A DNA stretch of 64,000 nt from Sphingobacterium wenxiniae (GTDB lineage Bacteria; Bacteroidota; Bacteroidia; Sphingobacteriales; Sphingobacteriaceae). The stretch covers positions 62,001-126,000 of the forward strand of contig NZ_FOZZ01000002.1 of the NCBI RefSeq assembly GCF_900116225.1, given 5' to 3'. The translations under genes were made by a program, and so were the position numbers. The notes under the pieces were generated by a model. That model made no database searches. It worked only from the letters and a program-made list of their open reading frames with translations, and was not told where the DNA came from. Shown in pieces: positions 17,757 to 26,063 of this stretch (the first letter of the stretch is position 1; every line of letters begins with the position of its first letter).

Positions 17757-17921
17757 TGTCCACCCTAATATCCACCCTTTAAAGAGCCGATAAATGTTGC
17801 ACTATATTTATCTTTGTATCAATAATAAGGTACATATAGAATTATGTATACCTGCTATGAAAAAATACCATTTATTATGAAATGTAAACACCCTCTCTCA
17901 GAATACTCAGAGGAGGGTGTT
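17757..17921 (+). ncRNA. Short terminated transcription unit, copy 2
   Basis: Related to the unit at 6756-6928: TGTCCACC (17757-17764) and TATCCACC (17769-17776) 12 bp apart; TATCTTTG at 17809-17816, 52 bp from the first box (51 in copy 1); ATGAAAAAATACCAT at 17857; ATGAAATGTAAA at 17877. A terminator follows with arms ACACCCTC / GAGGGTGT and a T run. Spacers between the conserved blocks have diverged. Here the first mini-ORF is MKKYHLL, and the second ATG opens a separate 18-codon frame through the hairpin. Only promoter boxes, ATG contexts and a terminator are kept, which points to selection on expression or translation rather than a fixed RNA fold. Confidence 0.5.
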
Positions 17922-17961
17922 TTTGCTTTATAACAAATTTTGTCATCTCATCTTTTCAACC

Positions 17962-18342
17962 TCAATCTATACGGAAGCAAGAAACATTTCCGGCAAAATC
18001 TGCAACATAAAGCTGATTTCCTTCTACGGTTACTTCGGCAAAAATTGGAGCACCTATATTAACTTTGTCCAATAGCTTACCTGTCGTATCCAGCATGTAT
18101 AGGTACCCATCCGAAGCACCGAAGAAAAGCTTCCCATTGGCTTTCACGATGGAAGATTCTACCGTGGCAACCGGTTGATGTTGGTCAGGTGTGCTGTATG
18201 GCGCAGTATATATCAATGCTTCTCCGGTTTGGAAATGCCATCTTTCAGCCAAAGTTATTTTATCGTATGCTTTTACACCCGTTGTTGAGGTTGGCATAAT
18301 CCATAAATTTTCTAATAACAGCGGATTTGCCATTACTATCAT
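17962..18342 (-). pseudogene. C-terminal fragment of a PQQ-type beta-propeller protein
   Basis: About 120 residues resembling the last blades of a PQQ-binding-like propeller (LWIMPTSTTGVKAYDK, LFFGASDGYLYMLDTTGKLL, LYVADFAGNVSCF). In Bacteroidota such ends are found on large secreted propeller or phosphoesterase proteins of several hundred residues. Here no signal peptide or N-terminal domain precedes it, and the apparent start (MIVMANP) follows a hydrophobic run not typical of the family. It is therefore read as a truncated remnant, next to a broken sigma-factor gene on the same strand. Confidence 0.65.
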
Positions 18343-18400
18343 TACTAAGGATATAGAAGTACCGAAAAAAAATGATTTTTATAAGATTTTAGCTGAATGT

Positions 18401-18958
18401 TTATTTGAACTTACTCTTTAATTTGTTGAGGGCTAACGAAATGTTGTTTTTTACCGTCTGTTCTGAAAGTGAAAGCTCCAATGAAATATCTTTGATGGTC
18501 ATAGCTTGGTTGCGACTCATTGTAAAAACATTTCGCATGGTTGGGGGCATACGATCGACTTCTTGGTCAATGAGTTGAGAGAGTTCTTTTGCAATAAGGT
18601 GTTCTTCACTCGACCAGGTAACGAAAGACATTTTACTCATCTCTACTAATTTTGAGGCTTGTTTAATACTTTTTTGTTTTTTTACCATCCAGTCAATGAC
18701 TTCATAACGAGCTGATTGGAATAGGTAGGGGTAGAAAGAATCTTCAATTTTAATCTCTTGTCTTCTTTTCCATAATGAGGTGAAAATTTCCTAAAGAATG
18801 TCTTGTGTGTCATTGCTGTCAGATATACGTTTATTAATGAATCGGTAAAGGACGGCAGAATAGCGTTTTACGATTTCTGCAAAAGCTAATCTATTATCCG
18901 CCTGAATACATTTTAATAACTCTATATCTTTAGGCAATCCATAATTCCTACTTTTATT
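18401..18958 (-). pseudogene. ECF sigma-70 factor (Bacteroides expansion type) broken by an amber codon
   Basis: Reading the minus strand from about 18958 gives a continuous sigma-70 region 2 sequence (PKDIELLKCIQADNRLAFAE, then RYSAVLYRFINKRISD). It runs to DIL-stop-EIFTSLW, where the TAG lies at 18793-18791. After the stop the same frame continues to region 4 (VDRMPPTMRNVF, LSLSEQTVKNNI). In this family the position is normally Gln (D-[IV]-[VL]-Q-E-[IV]-F), so a single CAG-to-TAG change explains the break. There is also no in-frame ATG between the upstream stop (18991-18989) and the amber codon. The 95-codon piece 18688-18401 could still make a region-4-only peptide. Such sigmas usually pair with FecR and SusCD genes, which are absent here. 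Confidence 0.8.
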
Positions 18959-19044
18959 AAGAGACGTGTACTTTAGTTGGTTGTGAATTTACAATTGTGA
19001 TATTAAGGTAATGTTAAAAAATAGAATTTTAAAATAATATTCTT

Positions 19045-19060
19045 ACTCAATCGATTGAGT
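19045..19060. promoter_or_regulatory. Perfect 16-bp palindrome
   Basis: ACTCAATCGATTGAGT, a perfect dyad between the broken sigma gene and the small membrane protein gene. It has no T run, so it looks more like an operator than a terminator. The binding protein is unknown. Confidence 0.35.
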
Positions 19061-19081
19061 AGTTTTTGTTTTCTAAAAAAA

Positions 19082-19114
19082 ATCACCATGTAACAAACTT
19101 TGTAACATGGTGAT
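19082..19114 (-). terminator. Terminator of the small membrane protein gene
   Basis: ATCACCATGT at 19082-19091 pairs with ACATGGTGAT at 19105-19114. It lies just after the stop of the minus-strand gene at 19142, with an A run (19076-19082) that reads as T on the transcript. Confidence 0.65.
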
Positions 19115-19141
19115 ATAATTGTGTTGAAAGAAAAATGGTTA

Positions 19142-19555
19142 TTATCTCATATTGACAACCTCATCCACAACGTAGCGTGTGTTGCCTCGCCAAGGTAATA
19201 CCCCATGATACTCTTTGTAGTGCAGGTCAAAATATTTGCCGCTATTGACCTCGAGGATTTTAAAGATGGAGTCGCTTTCTACGGAAAACTCAAATTCATT
19301 GTTAGAAACTCCAGTACCAACCTGATTGGTGCGTAATCCTTCCTGTATAAGTTTGCCTTCATAGGTTTTGAAGAGATTACCTTTTTTTACAGCGTAGTTC
19401 AGATAACCTGATTTTACGCCTTCACCGAAGACGAAGTAGTATCGGTAATATACATAACCGCCAAGGCCCAAAATCAGAATGACCAATAGCCAGCTTATAA
19501 TACGGGCGAAGATGCCAGATTTTTTCTTTTCAGTGTCGGGAGAGGTGGTTTTCAT
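19142..19555 (-). CDS. Small single-span membrane protein, function unknown
   Basis: 137 residues: a charged N-terminus, one membrane segment (about 15-40, IISWLLVILILGLGGYVYY), then a soluble domain (TYEGKLIQEGLRTNQVGTGVSNNEFEFSVE). Similar proteins are conserved in Bacteroidota and have sometimes been labelled 6-phosphogluconate dehydrogenase, a label that nothing in this sequence supports. No nucleotide-binding or catalytic motif is seen. It is probably a single gene with its own terminator. Confidence 0.75.
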   Translation of the reverse strand: MKTTSPDTEKKKSGIFARIISWLLVILILGLGGYVYYRYYFVFGEGVKSGYLNYAVKKGNLFKTYEGKLIQEGLRTNQVGTGVSNNEFEFSVESDSIFKILEVNSGKYFDLHYKEYHGVLPWRGNTRYVVDEVVNMR

Positions 19556-19728
19556 TGTGTGACATATAGATTAAAGTGAATAATAAAGTTATGGAAGTGA
19601 ACGAAGTTATGGAGGTGATGGAAGCAATATTCCTTATCACTATCTTCACTGCCATAGCCACTGTCACTTTATTTTAAAGTTAGCATGTTTTGTTATAAAA
19701 TAAAACAAATTTTATTTCTGGATTATTG
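19556..19728. repeat. Low-complexity intergenic tract with purine/pyrimidine arms
   Basis: Repeated GTTATGGA-GTGA units (about 19588-19628) face a CACTATCTTCACTGCC-type pyrimidine tract (about 19636-19672), so the two halves can fold back imperfectly. Related sequence occurs at 2760-2845 and 28745-28800. No gene. Confidence 0.4.
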
Positions 19729-21228
19729 TTACTTGAACTTAAAGGTGATTGTTCCTTTTGTGTTTTCAATCAATCGCCTGCCGTCGTCGTTAACCTGTTG
19801 CAAATAGACCTGTTTGCCTAAAGCGTGATAACGATCTTGTATCTTTTTCAAGGCTTCGAGGGCGGACATATCGACGATTCTGCTTTCACTAAAGTCGATA
19901 ATGACCTGTTGTGGATCGGTCGCAATGTCGAATTTTTGCATAAAAGTCGTAGCTGAACCGAAAAACAACGGCCCATAAATATGATAATACTTGATGCCGT
20001 CAGCGTCTACATGCTTTCTTGCACGGATCATCTTGGCATTATCCCAGGCAAATACGAGTGCAGATATGATAACCCCAACTAGCACAGCTAAAGCGAGATT
20101 ATGAAGAATGACTGTAATCGCTGCCACAGTGATGCACACAAACATATCGGATTTTGGCATCTTGTTAAGCATGCCGAAAGTTCCCCATTTGAACGTACTG
20201 ATGGCGACCATCATCATCACACCGACCAAAGCAGCCATCGGAATTTGTTCGATAATGCTGCTGCCGAATAAGATGATACATAATATGGTCAATGCTCCGA
20301 TGATTCCGCCAAGGCGTGCCCTTGAACCGGCGTTGAGATTCACGAAGGTCTGGGCAATCATAGCACAACCGCCCATTCCTGAAAAGAAGCCATTAGCAAT
20401 ATTTGCTGTACCCTGCGCTATGCATTCCCGATTGGAGTTGCCGCGTGTATCCGTCAGCTCATCGACGATAGTCAACGTAAGTAAACTCTCGATAAGCCCA
20501 ACACTGGCCATCATTAGAGCGTATGGAAAAATAATAGCTAACGTTTCCAGATTGAAAGGGATTGCCGGGATATGAAAAGGAGGGAAGGAGCCTTTGATAT
20601 GTGCGATGTCTTTTACAGTTTTGGTGTCAATTTGGAAAATCAAAACGACAGCAAAGATAACGACAATCGCAATGAGGGAAGCCGGAATTGCTTTGGTCAG
20701 CTTGGGGACAAATTGGATAATGACAATGGTTAATAAGACCAAACCTAGCATATACCAAAGTTGAGTACCTTCTAACCAAGCGGATTGTTCTTGGTCAACA
20801 GCTTTAAACTGTTCTATCTGCGCCATGAAAATGATGATAGCTAAACCATTCAAGAATCCATACATAACAGGTTCGGGAATAAGTCTAACGAATTTCCCTA
20901 ATTTGAATATACCGACCAATATCTGTATTAAGCCTGCCAGGGCAACGGCGGCGAAGAGATATTCCACTCCATGGCTGCTGATGAGTGCCATCATAACCAC
21001 AATGGTTGCCCCTGCACCACCTGAGACCATTCCGGGACGTCCGCCGAGAATAGCGGTGATTAACCCCATAAGGAAAGCCGCATAAAGTCCGGTAAGAGGA
21101 GATAAACCCGCAAAAATAGCAAAGGATAGGGATTCAGGAATCATGGTCATAGCTACGGTTAAACCAGCTAAGACCTCGTTTTTGTAGTTGACCTTTTGCT
21201 TAAAGTCAAATAAAGCAAAATTGCGCAT
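19729..21228 (-). CDS. SulP family inorganic anion transporter
   Basis: 499 residues with a SulP/SLC26 transmembrane core (about 1-390; GLTVAMTMIPESLSFAIFAGLSPLTGLYAA is the typical first-segment pattern) and a C-terminal STAS domain (about 415-499, VIIDFSESRIVDMSALEAL). SulP proteins move sulfate, bicarbonate or other anions; the substrate cannot be told from sequence. The length and domain order are complete. No carbonic anhydrase or sulfate-assimilation gene is adjacent. It lies on the same strand as the ABC pair upstream, with a 115-base gap. Confidence 0.9.
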   Translation of the reverse strand: MRNFALFDFKQKVNYKNEVLAGLTVAMTMIPESLSFAIFAGLSPLTGLYAAFLMGLITAILGGRPGMVSGGAGATIVVMMALISSHGVEYLFAAVALAGLIQILVGIFKLGKFVRLIPEPVMYGFLNGLAIIIFMAQIEQFKAVDQEQSAWLEGTQLWYMLGLVLLTIVIIQFVPKLTKAIPASLIAIVVIFAVVLIFQIDTKTVKDIAHIKGSFPPFHIPAIPFNLETLAIIFPYALMMASVGLIESLLTLTIVDELTDTRGNSNRECIAQGTANIANGFFSGMGGCAMIAQTFVNLNAGSRARLGGIIGALTILCIILFGSSIIEQIPMAALVGVMMMVAISTFKWGTFGMLNKMPKSDMFVCITVAAITVILHNLALAVLVGVIISALVFAWDNAKMIRARKHVDADGIKYYHIYGPLFFGSATTFMQKFDIATDPQQVIIDFSESRIVDMSALEALKKIQDRYHALGKQVYLQQVNDDGRRLIENTKGTITFKFK

Positions 21229-21343
21229 AAAATAAACCAGTATTCTATGCGCAAAAGTGCAAATTATATTTTAACGACAAAAAACCGTTTTTGAAAAAAG
21301 CATCATTGCGAGAGTTTTCTCTTTTCTTGTTGTAATATTTAAT

Positions 21344-22663
21344 TTAAGCGCTGCGTCTAAACCATTTGATTAGTTCTTTGAAACTTGCTTTTTTACCATA
21401 CATGAGGATTCCTACACGATAGATACGTGCTGCTACCCATGTTGTAAATATGAAACCTCCTATAAGTAGGAGTGCTGAGACGATAATCTGCCAGAGGGGT
21501 ACACCGAAAGGTATACGAACCAGCATAGCAATTGGAGAGGTTAATGGTATAAAGCTCAACCAAGTGGCAATAGGACCGTGAGGATCGTTAACCAGCACAC
21601 CGAAGGAAAGCACATAAGGTATGAGCAGAGGCATGGTAATTGGCATAGTGAATTGTCCGGCTTCGGTTTCATTATCGACTGCAGAACCTACAGCCGCAAA
21701 TAAGGCGCTGTACAATAGGTATCCCCCCAAGAAGAATATAAAAAAGCATATCAATAGCTCGGGGAAGTTAACTGATTCTAAGGCTGCACTAATATCAAAG
21801 CCCGATTTGCTGGCCTCTATCTGGGCATTCGCCATATCTGGCATAGACTGTTCCATAGCTTGCTGAGCGGTATCTTTGTTGCCTAATAAAGCAGAGGTCG
21901 CAATGGTAATCAAACCAAAGGAAAGTAATATCCAAAGAGCAAACTGCGTGATACCAACCATACCTATACCAATGATTTTACCCATCATCAGCTGGAATGG
22001 TTTGACAGAAGAAATAATAACCTCAACAATACGGCTTGTTTTTTCTTCAATGATTCCGCGCATCACCTGCGTTCCGAAAAGGACTAACGATAGGTAGATA
22101 AGGAAAGATAGTGCCATCGCAATACCCATCGCTACCTCGGTGTGGCTTTCTTTGGCATCTCCTGTTTCGGTGACTTCTTTTGCTGCGATTTGAATTTTGT
22201 CGTCGATGTTACGAATGCTATCAACATTAAATCCCATTTTACGGTACTGTTCGTTACGGATAATATCCCGCAGTTGTGTTCTTACTTCTCCCAGTGTGGC
22301 CATATTGGGTTTGCCTGAGGAAAGGAGCTCAATTCTGCGAGAGGTATAAAAATCAGCAGGAATAATTAGGAGATTGTTGTTTTTTTCCTTTTGTTTCAGT
22401 TCTTCGATCTGTTGCTGTAAATCCTCTTTTGAAAAGGAATATGTGATGTTTTTGTTGCTCTTCAGCTGTTCACTGATACTCCCTTCTTGATCTACAACGT
22501 GAATGATAGCGTGATTGTCCTCAAAGCTTTTCATCGTTAGGTAGAATACTGCGAAATACATACCAATGAAAAACAGCGGTACAAGAAAGGTAGCAAGCAA
22601 GAAAGATTTCTTCTTGACGCGGCTAAAGTATTCGCGGTTTATGATGAGTAATATCTTATTCAT
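21344..22663 (-). CDS. ABC-2 type transporter permease (NatB-like)
   Basis: 439 residues: an N-terminal membrane segment (about 18-40), a large extracytoplasmic domain (about 45-180) and a block of five membrane segments (about 185-425), the ABC2_membrane_3/NatB layout. It overlaps the end of the ATPase gene by 8 bases, so the two are translationally coupled and form one exporter. NatAB exports Na+ in Bacillus, but the family also exports other compounds, so the substrate is undetermined. Confidence 0.88.
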   Translation of the reverse strand: MNKILLIINREYFSRVKKKSFLLATFLVPLFFIGMYFAVFYLTMKSFEDNHAIIHVVDQEGSISEQLKSNKNITYSFSKEDLQQQIEELKQKEKNNNLLIIPADFYTSRRIELLSSGKPNMATLGEVRTQLRDIIRNEQYRKMGFNVDSIRNIDDKIQIAAKEVTETGDAKESHTEVAMGIAMALSFLIYLSLVLFGTQVMRGIIEEKTSRIVEVIISSVKPFQLMMGKIIGIGMVGITQFALWILLSFGLITIATSALLGNKDTAQQAMEQSMPDMANAQIEASKSGFDISAALESVNFPELLICFFIFFLGGYLLYSALFAAVGSAVDNETEAGQFTMPITMPLLIPYVLSFGVLVNDPHGPIATWLSFIPLTSPIAMLVRIPFGVPLWQIIVSALLLIGGFIFTTWVAARIYRVGILMYGKKASFKELIKWFRRSA

Positions 22664-23594
22664 GATTTGCGGTGTTGGAAGTAGAAGATTGCGTGACTTG
22701 GTTAATAAAAATATCGTGCATGGATGGAATTATCTCTTTGATTTGATGGATCTCGACCTGAGGAATAAGATAGAGCAAGATCTCGTTCAATGATTTAGAA
22801 GCATCAATACGGATGGTGATTTCGGTTTGTTCTTCTGTTGTATTTTCGGATACGATTTCAAACAAGTCTGTATGGGTTAAGGTCAAGCCATTGCTTACTT
22901 TCGGTTCGTATTCGATTGTAAAGGTCTGATTACGGTAAGAGCGCTTGATGTCTTTTACAGCTCCGTCCAGAATTTTATGTGATTTGTTGATGAGCGCAAT
23001 GTTGTCACACAACTCTTCGACAGACTCCATGCGATGCGTAGAATAGATGATGGTTGCTCCTTTCTTGTTGAGTTCCAAAATTTCCTCCTGGATAATCTGC
23101 GCATTGACCGGGTCAAAACCGGAGAAGGGTTCGTCAAGGATAATCAAATCTGGCTCATGGACAACTGTTGCAACAAATTGTACCTTTTGCTGCATTCCTT
23201 TACTGAGGTCTTCGACTTTCTTATCGTACCAAGTATCCATGTTGAGTTTTTCAAACCAATATTTGATACGGCGTATGGCCTCTTGTTTTTCCAGACCTTT
23301 CAACTGGGCGAGGTAAATCATTTGTTCGCCAATCTTCATTTTCTTGTACAGTCCGCGTTCTTCAGGCAGATAGCCGATGCGTTCGATATGTTTGGGGTTG
23401 AGAAGTTCGCCGTCAAAATAAATTTCGCCGCTATCGGGAGCGGTAATCTGGTTGATGATACGAATGAGGGAAGTTTTTCCTGCTCCGTTAGGCCCCAATA
23501 AGCCAAAAATACTTCCTTTAGGCACATGAAGGGAAACATCGTCCAATGCACGATGATTGCTGTATTGTTTTACAATATTCCGAATATCTAACAT
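22656..23594 (-). CDS. ABC transporter ATP-binding protein (NatA-like)
   Basis: 312 residues with Walker A GPNGAGKTS (about 35-43), signature LSKGMQQKV (about 134), Walker B DLIILDEPFSGFDP (about 153) and the H-loop STHRM. The C-terminal 90 residues (about 220-312) form the extra domain seen in NatA-type exporters. It is the first gene of a two-gene operon with the permease. A strong terminator at 23623-23655 isolates it from the upstream serine-hydrolase gene. Confidence 0.9.
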   Translation of the reverse strand: MLDIRNIVKQYSNHRALDDVSLHVPKGSIFGLLGPNGAGKTSLIRIINQITAPDSGEIYFDGELLNPKHIERIGYLPEERGLYKKMKIGEQMIYLAQLKGLEKQEAIRRIKYWFEKLNMDTWYDKKVEDLSKGMQQKVQFVATVVHEPDLIILDEPFSGFDPVNAQIIQEEILELNKKGATIIYSTHRMESVEELCDNIALINKSHKILDGAVKDIKRSYRNQTFTIEYEPKVSNGLTLTHTDLFEIVSENTTEEQTEITIRIDASKSLNEILLYLIPQVEIHQIKEIIPSMHDIFINQVTQSSTSNTANHE

Positions 23595-23622
23595 ATAAGT
23601 TGGTTTTGGTCTTAAATATAAT

Positions 23623-23655
23623 AAAAAAGTGGATGATTAAATCATCCACTTTTTT
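23623..23655 (-). terminator. Terminator of the peptidase/permease/serine-hydrolase operon
   Basis: Perfect 15-bp arms 23623-23637 and 23641-23655 (core GTGGATGAT) with a TAA loop. On the minus strand it ends in a T run directly after the stop of the serine-hydrolase gene. Confidence 0.8.
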
Positions 23656-23656
23656 A

Positions 23657-24562
23657 TTATAGTACTGGTTCGTAAGCTTTAAACCGTTGTTTGGGCTCAA
23701 AATAATCCCAAAGCAGATGGGATATTTTACGTGTTAATTCCTCTGCTTCATTAGTATCTGTCCAACTCTGGTCTTTGTTGTTTTTTGTCAGTACTGAAAA
23801 CATATAATCTCCGGAAGGAGCGTGGACAACGACAACCTCGCCACGGGCATCATCTACTGATCCGGTTTTGGATGCAGTAGCGATGTGTGCAGGAATCTGG
23901 GAAAGCGAACGTCCGTTGTAGAACTGGTTCTTCAAATAGCGGTACATCTTATCAGAAAGGCGTGGGTTCAATGCTTTTCCTTCGCGTATCAATCGCATCA
24001 GTTCTACGATTTCACGAGGGGTGGTCTGTCCCCAGCCATACTTTTTCCATATTTCTTCACGTCCTTCGGTGCGTGAATTTACTTTAGTATTTGGAAGCCC
24101 TAATTCGTCCATCAGCTGATTGATCGTAGCGCCACCTCCAGAAAGTTCCTGACACCAGATGGAAGTGACATTATCGCTATAAGTCAACATAAGCGAGACC
24201 ATGGTGGATAAATCCGTCTGCGCACTGTCTTTGTAAAACTGCATCAGTCCAGAGCCTCCATATGCACGTTTTGCATCATAGCGATATGAATCGGAGAGTT
24301 TCAACTCGCCTTGATTTATTTTATTGAATACACCGACCAGAATTGGCACTTTCACGATGCTAGCTGTAGGATAAATCGTGTCTGCATTTATCGCTACAGA
24401 TGTGTTTTTCTTGCTGTGGTATACATAAATACCTATGTCGCCTTGGAAATCCTTCACTTGTTCAAGCAGAAGGTTTTCCAATTTGCGATCGGTTTTCTGG
24501 GCAAAAACGGTCATTGTGTATATAGCAACCGTAATAAACAATATGATTCTTTTATTAAACAT
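23657..24562 (-). CDS. Class A beta-lactamase-related serine hydrolase
   Basis: 301 residues with a signal peptide (1-22). The active-site motifs of class A enzymes are visible: SIVK (S-x-x-K), SDN in the LTYSDNVTS segment, an omega-loop R-T-E that aligns with R164-x-E166, and KTG followed by SVDD. The Asn of the ExxLN motif is replaced (EGREE), so activity on beta-lactams is uncertain. It overlaps the upstream amino-acid permease gene by 8 bases and closes an operon with an M1 peptidase, which suggests periplasmic peptide or peptidoglycan work as an alternative to antibiotic resistance. Confidence 0.85.
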   Translation of the reverse strand: MFNKRIILFITVAIYTMTVFAQKTDRKLENLLLEQVKDFQGDIGIYVYHSKKNTSVAINADTIYPTASIVKVPILVGVFNKINQGELKLSDSYRYDAKRAYGGSGLMQFYKDSAQTDLSTMVSLMLTYSDNVTSIWCQELSGGGATINQLMDELGLPNTKVNSRTEGREEIWKKYGWGQTTPREIVELMRLIREGKALNPRLSDKMYRYLKNQFYNGRSLSQIPAHIATASKTGSVDDARGEVVVVHAPSGDYMFSVLTKNNKDQSWTDTNEAEELTRKISHLLWDYFEPKQRFKAYEPVL

Positions 24563-26042
24563 TTTGTTCTCCTTTATTCTGTGCCTGCTGGCGTATTTTA
24601 CTGTGTTTTTTGCTGTAGAAAATATAGATTACTAGACCAAGAAGTAACCATATGCCCAAGCGTTCCCAGCTTTCTATAGGTAATGACGCCATCAATACTA
24701 CACAGACTATTACTCCTAAAATAGGAATAACAGGAACAAAAGGTGTTTTGAAAGGTCTTTCGATATCCGGACTGCTTTTGCGCAACACAAGCACACCAAT
24801 ACACACCAACGCAAAAGCGAAAAGCGTACCTATACTGACCATGTGTCCTAAGTCGGAAACTGGAACAAACCCAGCAAATATGGAAACAAAGACCATGAAA
24901 ATAAGGTTGGTCTTCCAAGGAGTTTGATTTTTAGAAAGGTCCGAAAATATTTTAGGCAGTAAACCATCTTTACTCATGGAATAGAATACACGACTTTGTC
25001 CAAGTAGCATAACCAAGATTACCGACGTATAGCCAGCAATAATGGTGATGATAAGTGCCGTGTTCAGGAAAGTATATCCAGTCTTTGCGAAAGCTGTAGC
25101 AACAGGTTTGGCGTCACCGGCAAAAACTTTATAATTTTCCAATCCTGTCATGACATAGGCAAACAATACATAAAGGATCGTACAGATGACCAAAGAACCG
25201 ATTATACCTATTGGCATCCCTTTTTGGGGATTTTTTGCTTCCTGAGCAGCAGTACTTACGGCATCAAATCCTATAAATGCAAAGAACAATACTCCTGCAG
25301 CCCGTAAGATGCCGCTGATACCAAACTCACCAAAGTGTTCACTTTTTAAGAAAGCCCAAAGTCCCATTTCGCCGCTTTTTACCATTTCTTCACCTGTATT
25401 AGCAGGAATGAATGGGTCGTGATTTGCTGAGTCAATAAAACTCCAACCCAAAGCGATGAAAATCAATACAACACTGACTTTTAAGATAACAAGAATGTTG
25501 TTTACGGTTGATGATTCCTTGGTTCCGCGCATAAGTAGGAGCGAAAGCAAGCAAACTATAATGATGGCCGGAACGTTGACAATACCGCCTTCCCAAGGTC
25601 CTTTTAAGAAGTTGTCTGGAATGGACATACCAAAGGTCATCAGTAGTTGGTTGAAATATTGCGACCAGCTGACAGCAACCGTGGCACTGGCAAGGGCATA
25701 TTCCAGAACCAGATCCCAGCCAATAATCCAGGCCATGAATTCGCCCATGGTTGCATAGGAATAGGTGTATGCACTTCCTGCAACTGGGATCATGGATGCA
25801 AATTCTGCATAACATAATCCGGCAAAAGAACAGGCCAAAGCGGCTACGATAAATGAAATGATAACGGCGGGTCCTGCATTTTCAGCTGCGGCGATACCAG
25901 TTAAGGAGAAAAGCCCGGCACCGATGATAGCCCCCACGCCTAGGGAGATTAGCCCTGTGCTGGTTAATGTTCGTTTAAGGGTATGTTCACCACTTTCTCT
26001 GGCTTCCTGAATAATCTGAGGAATAGATTTTTTATAAAGCAT
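24555..26042 (-). CDS. APC-family amino acid permease
   Basis: 495 residues with 12 or more membrane segments. The APC signature near the N-terminus (LISLGVGAIIGAGLFSLTG) and GFDAVSTAAQEAKNP in the middle match the cationic amino acid transporter (CAT) branch. It starts 21 bases after the carboxypeptidase-D-like gene and overlaps the serine-hydrolase gene. It fits as the uptake step for amino acids freed by the co-transcribed M1 aminopeptidase; the exact substrate is not determinable. Confidence 0.88.
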   Translation of the reverse strand: MLYKKSIPQIIQEARESGEHTLKRTLTSTGLISLGVGAIIGAGLFSLTGIAAAENAGPAVIISFIVAALACSFAGLCYAEFASMIPVAGSAYTYSYATMGEFMAWIIGWDLVLEYALASATVAVSWSQYFNQLLMTFGMSIPDNFLKGPWEGGIVNVPAIIIVCLLSLLLMRGTKESSTVNNILVILKVSVVLIFIALGWSFIDSANHDPFIPANTGEEMVKSGEMGLWAFLKSEHFGEFGISGILRAAGVLFFAFIGFDAVSTAAQEAKNPQKGMPIGIIGSLVICTILYVLFAYVMTGLENYKVFAGDAKPVATAFAKTGYTFLNTALIITIIAGYTSVILVMLLGQSRVFYSMSKDGLLPKIFSDLSKNQTPWKTNLIFMVFVSIFAGFVPVSDLGHMVSIGTLFAFALVCIGVLVLRKSSPDIERPFKTPFVPVIPILGVIVCVVLMASLPIESWERLGIWLLLGLVIYIFYSKKHSKIRQQAQNKGEQNV

Positions 26043-26063
26043 GGTATTTATAGGGTTAGTTGT

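Noticed and set aside
23657..24562. Claim of antibiotic resistance from the class A-like hydrolase
   Set aside because: Motifs allow it, but the omega-loop Asn is missing and the operon context is peptide metabolism. Sequence alone does not support a resistance call.
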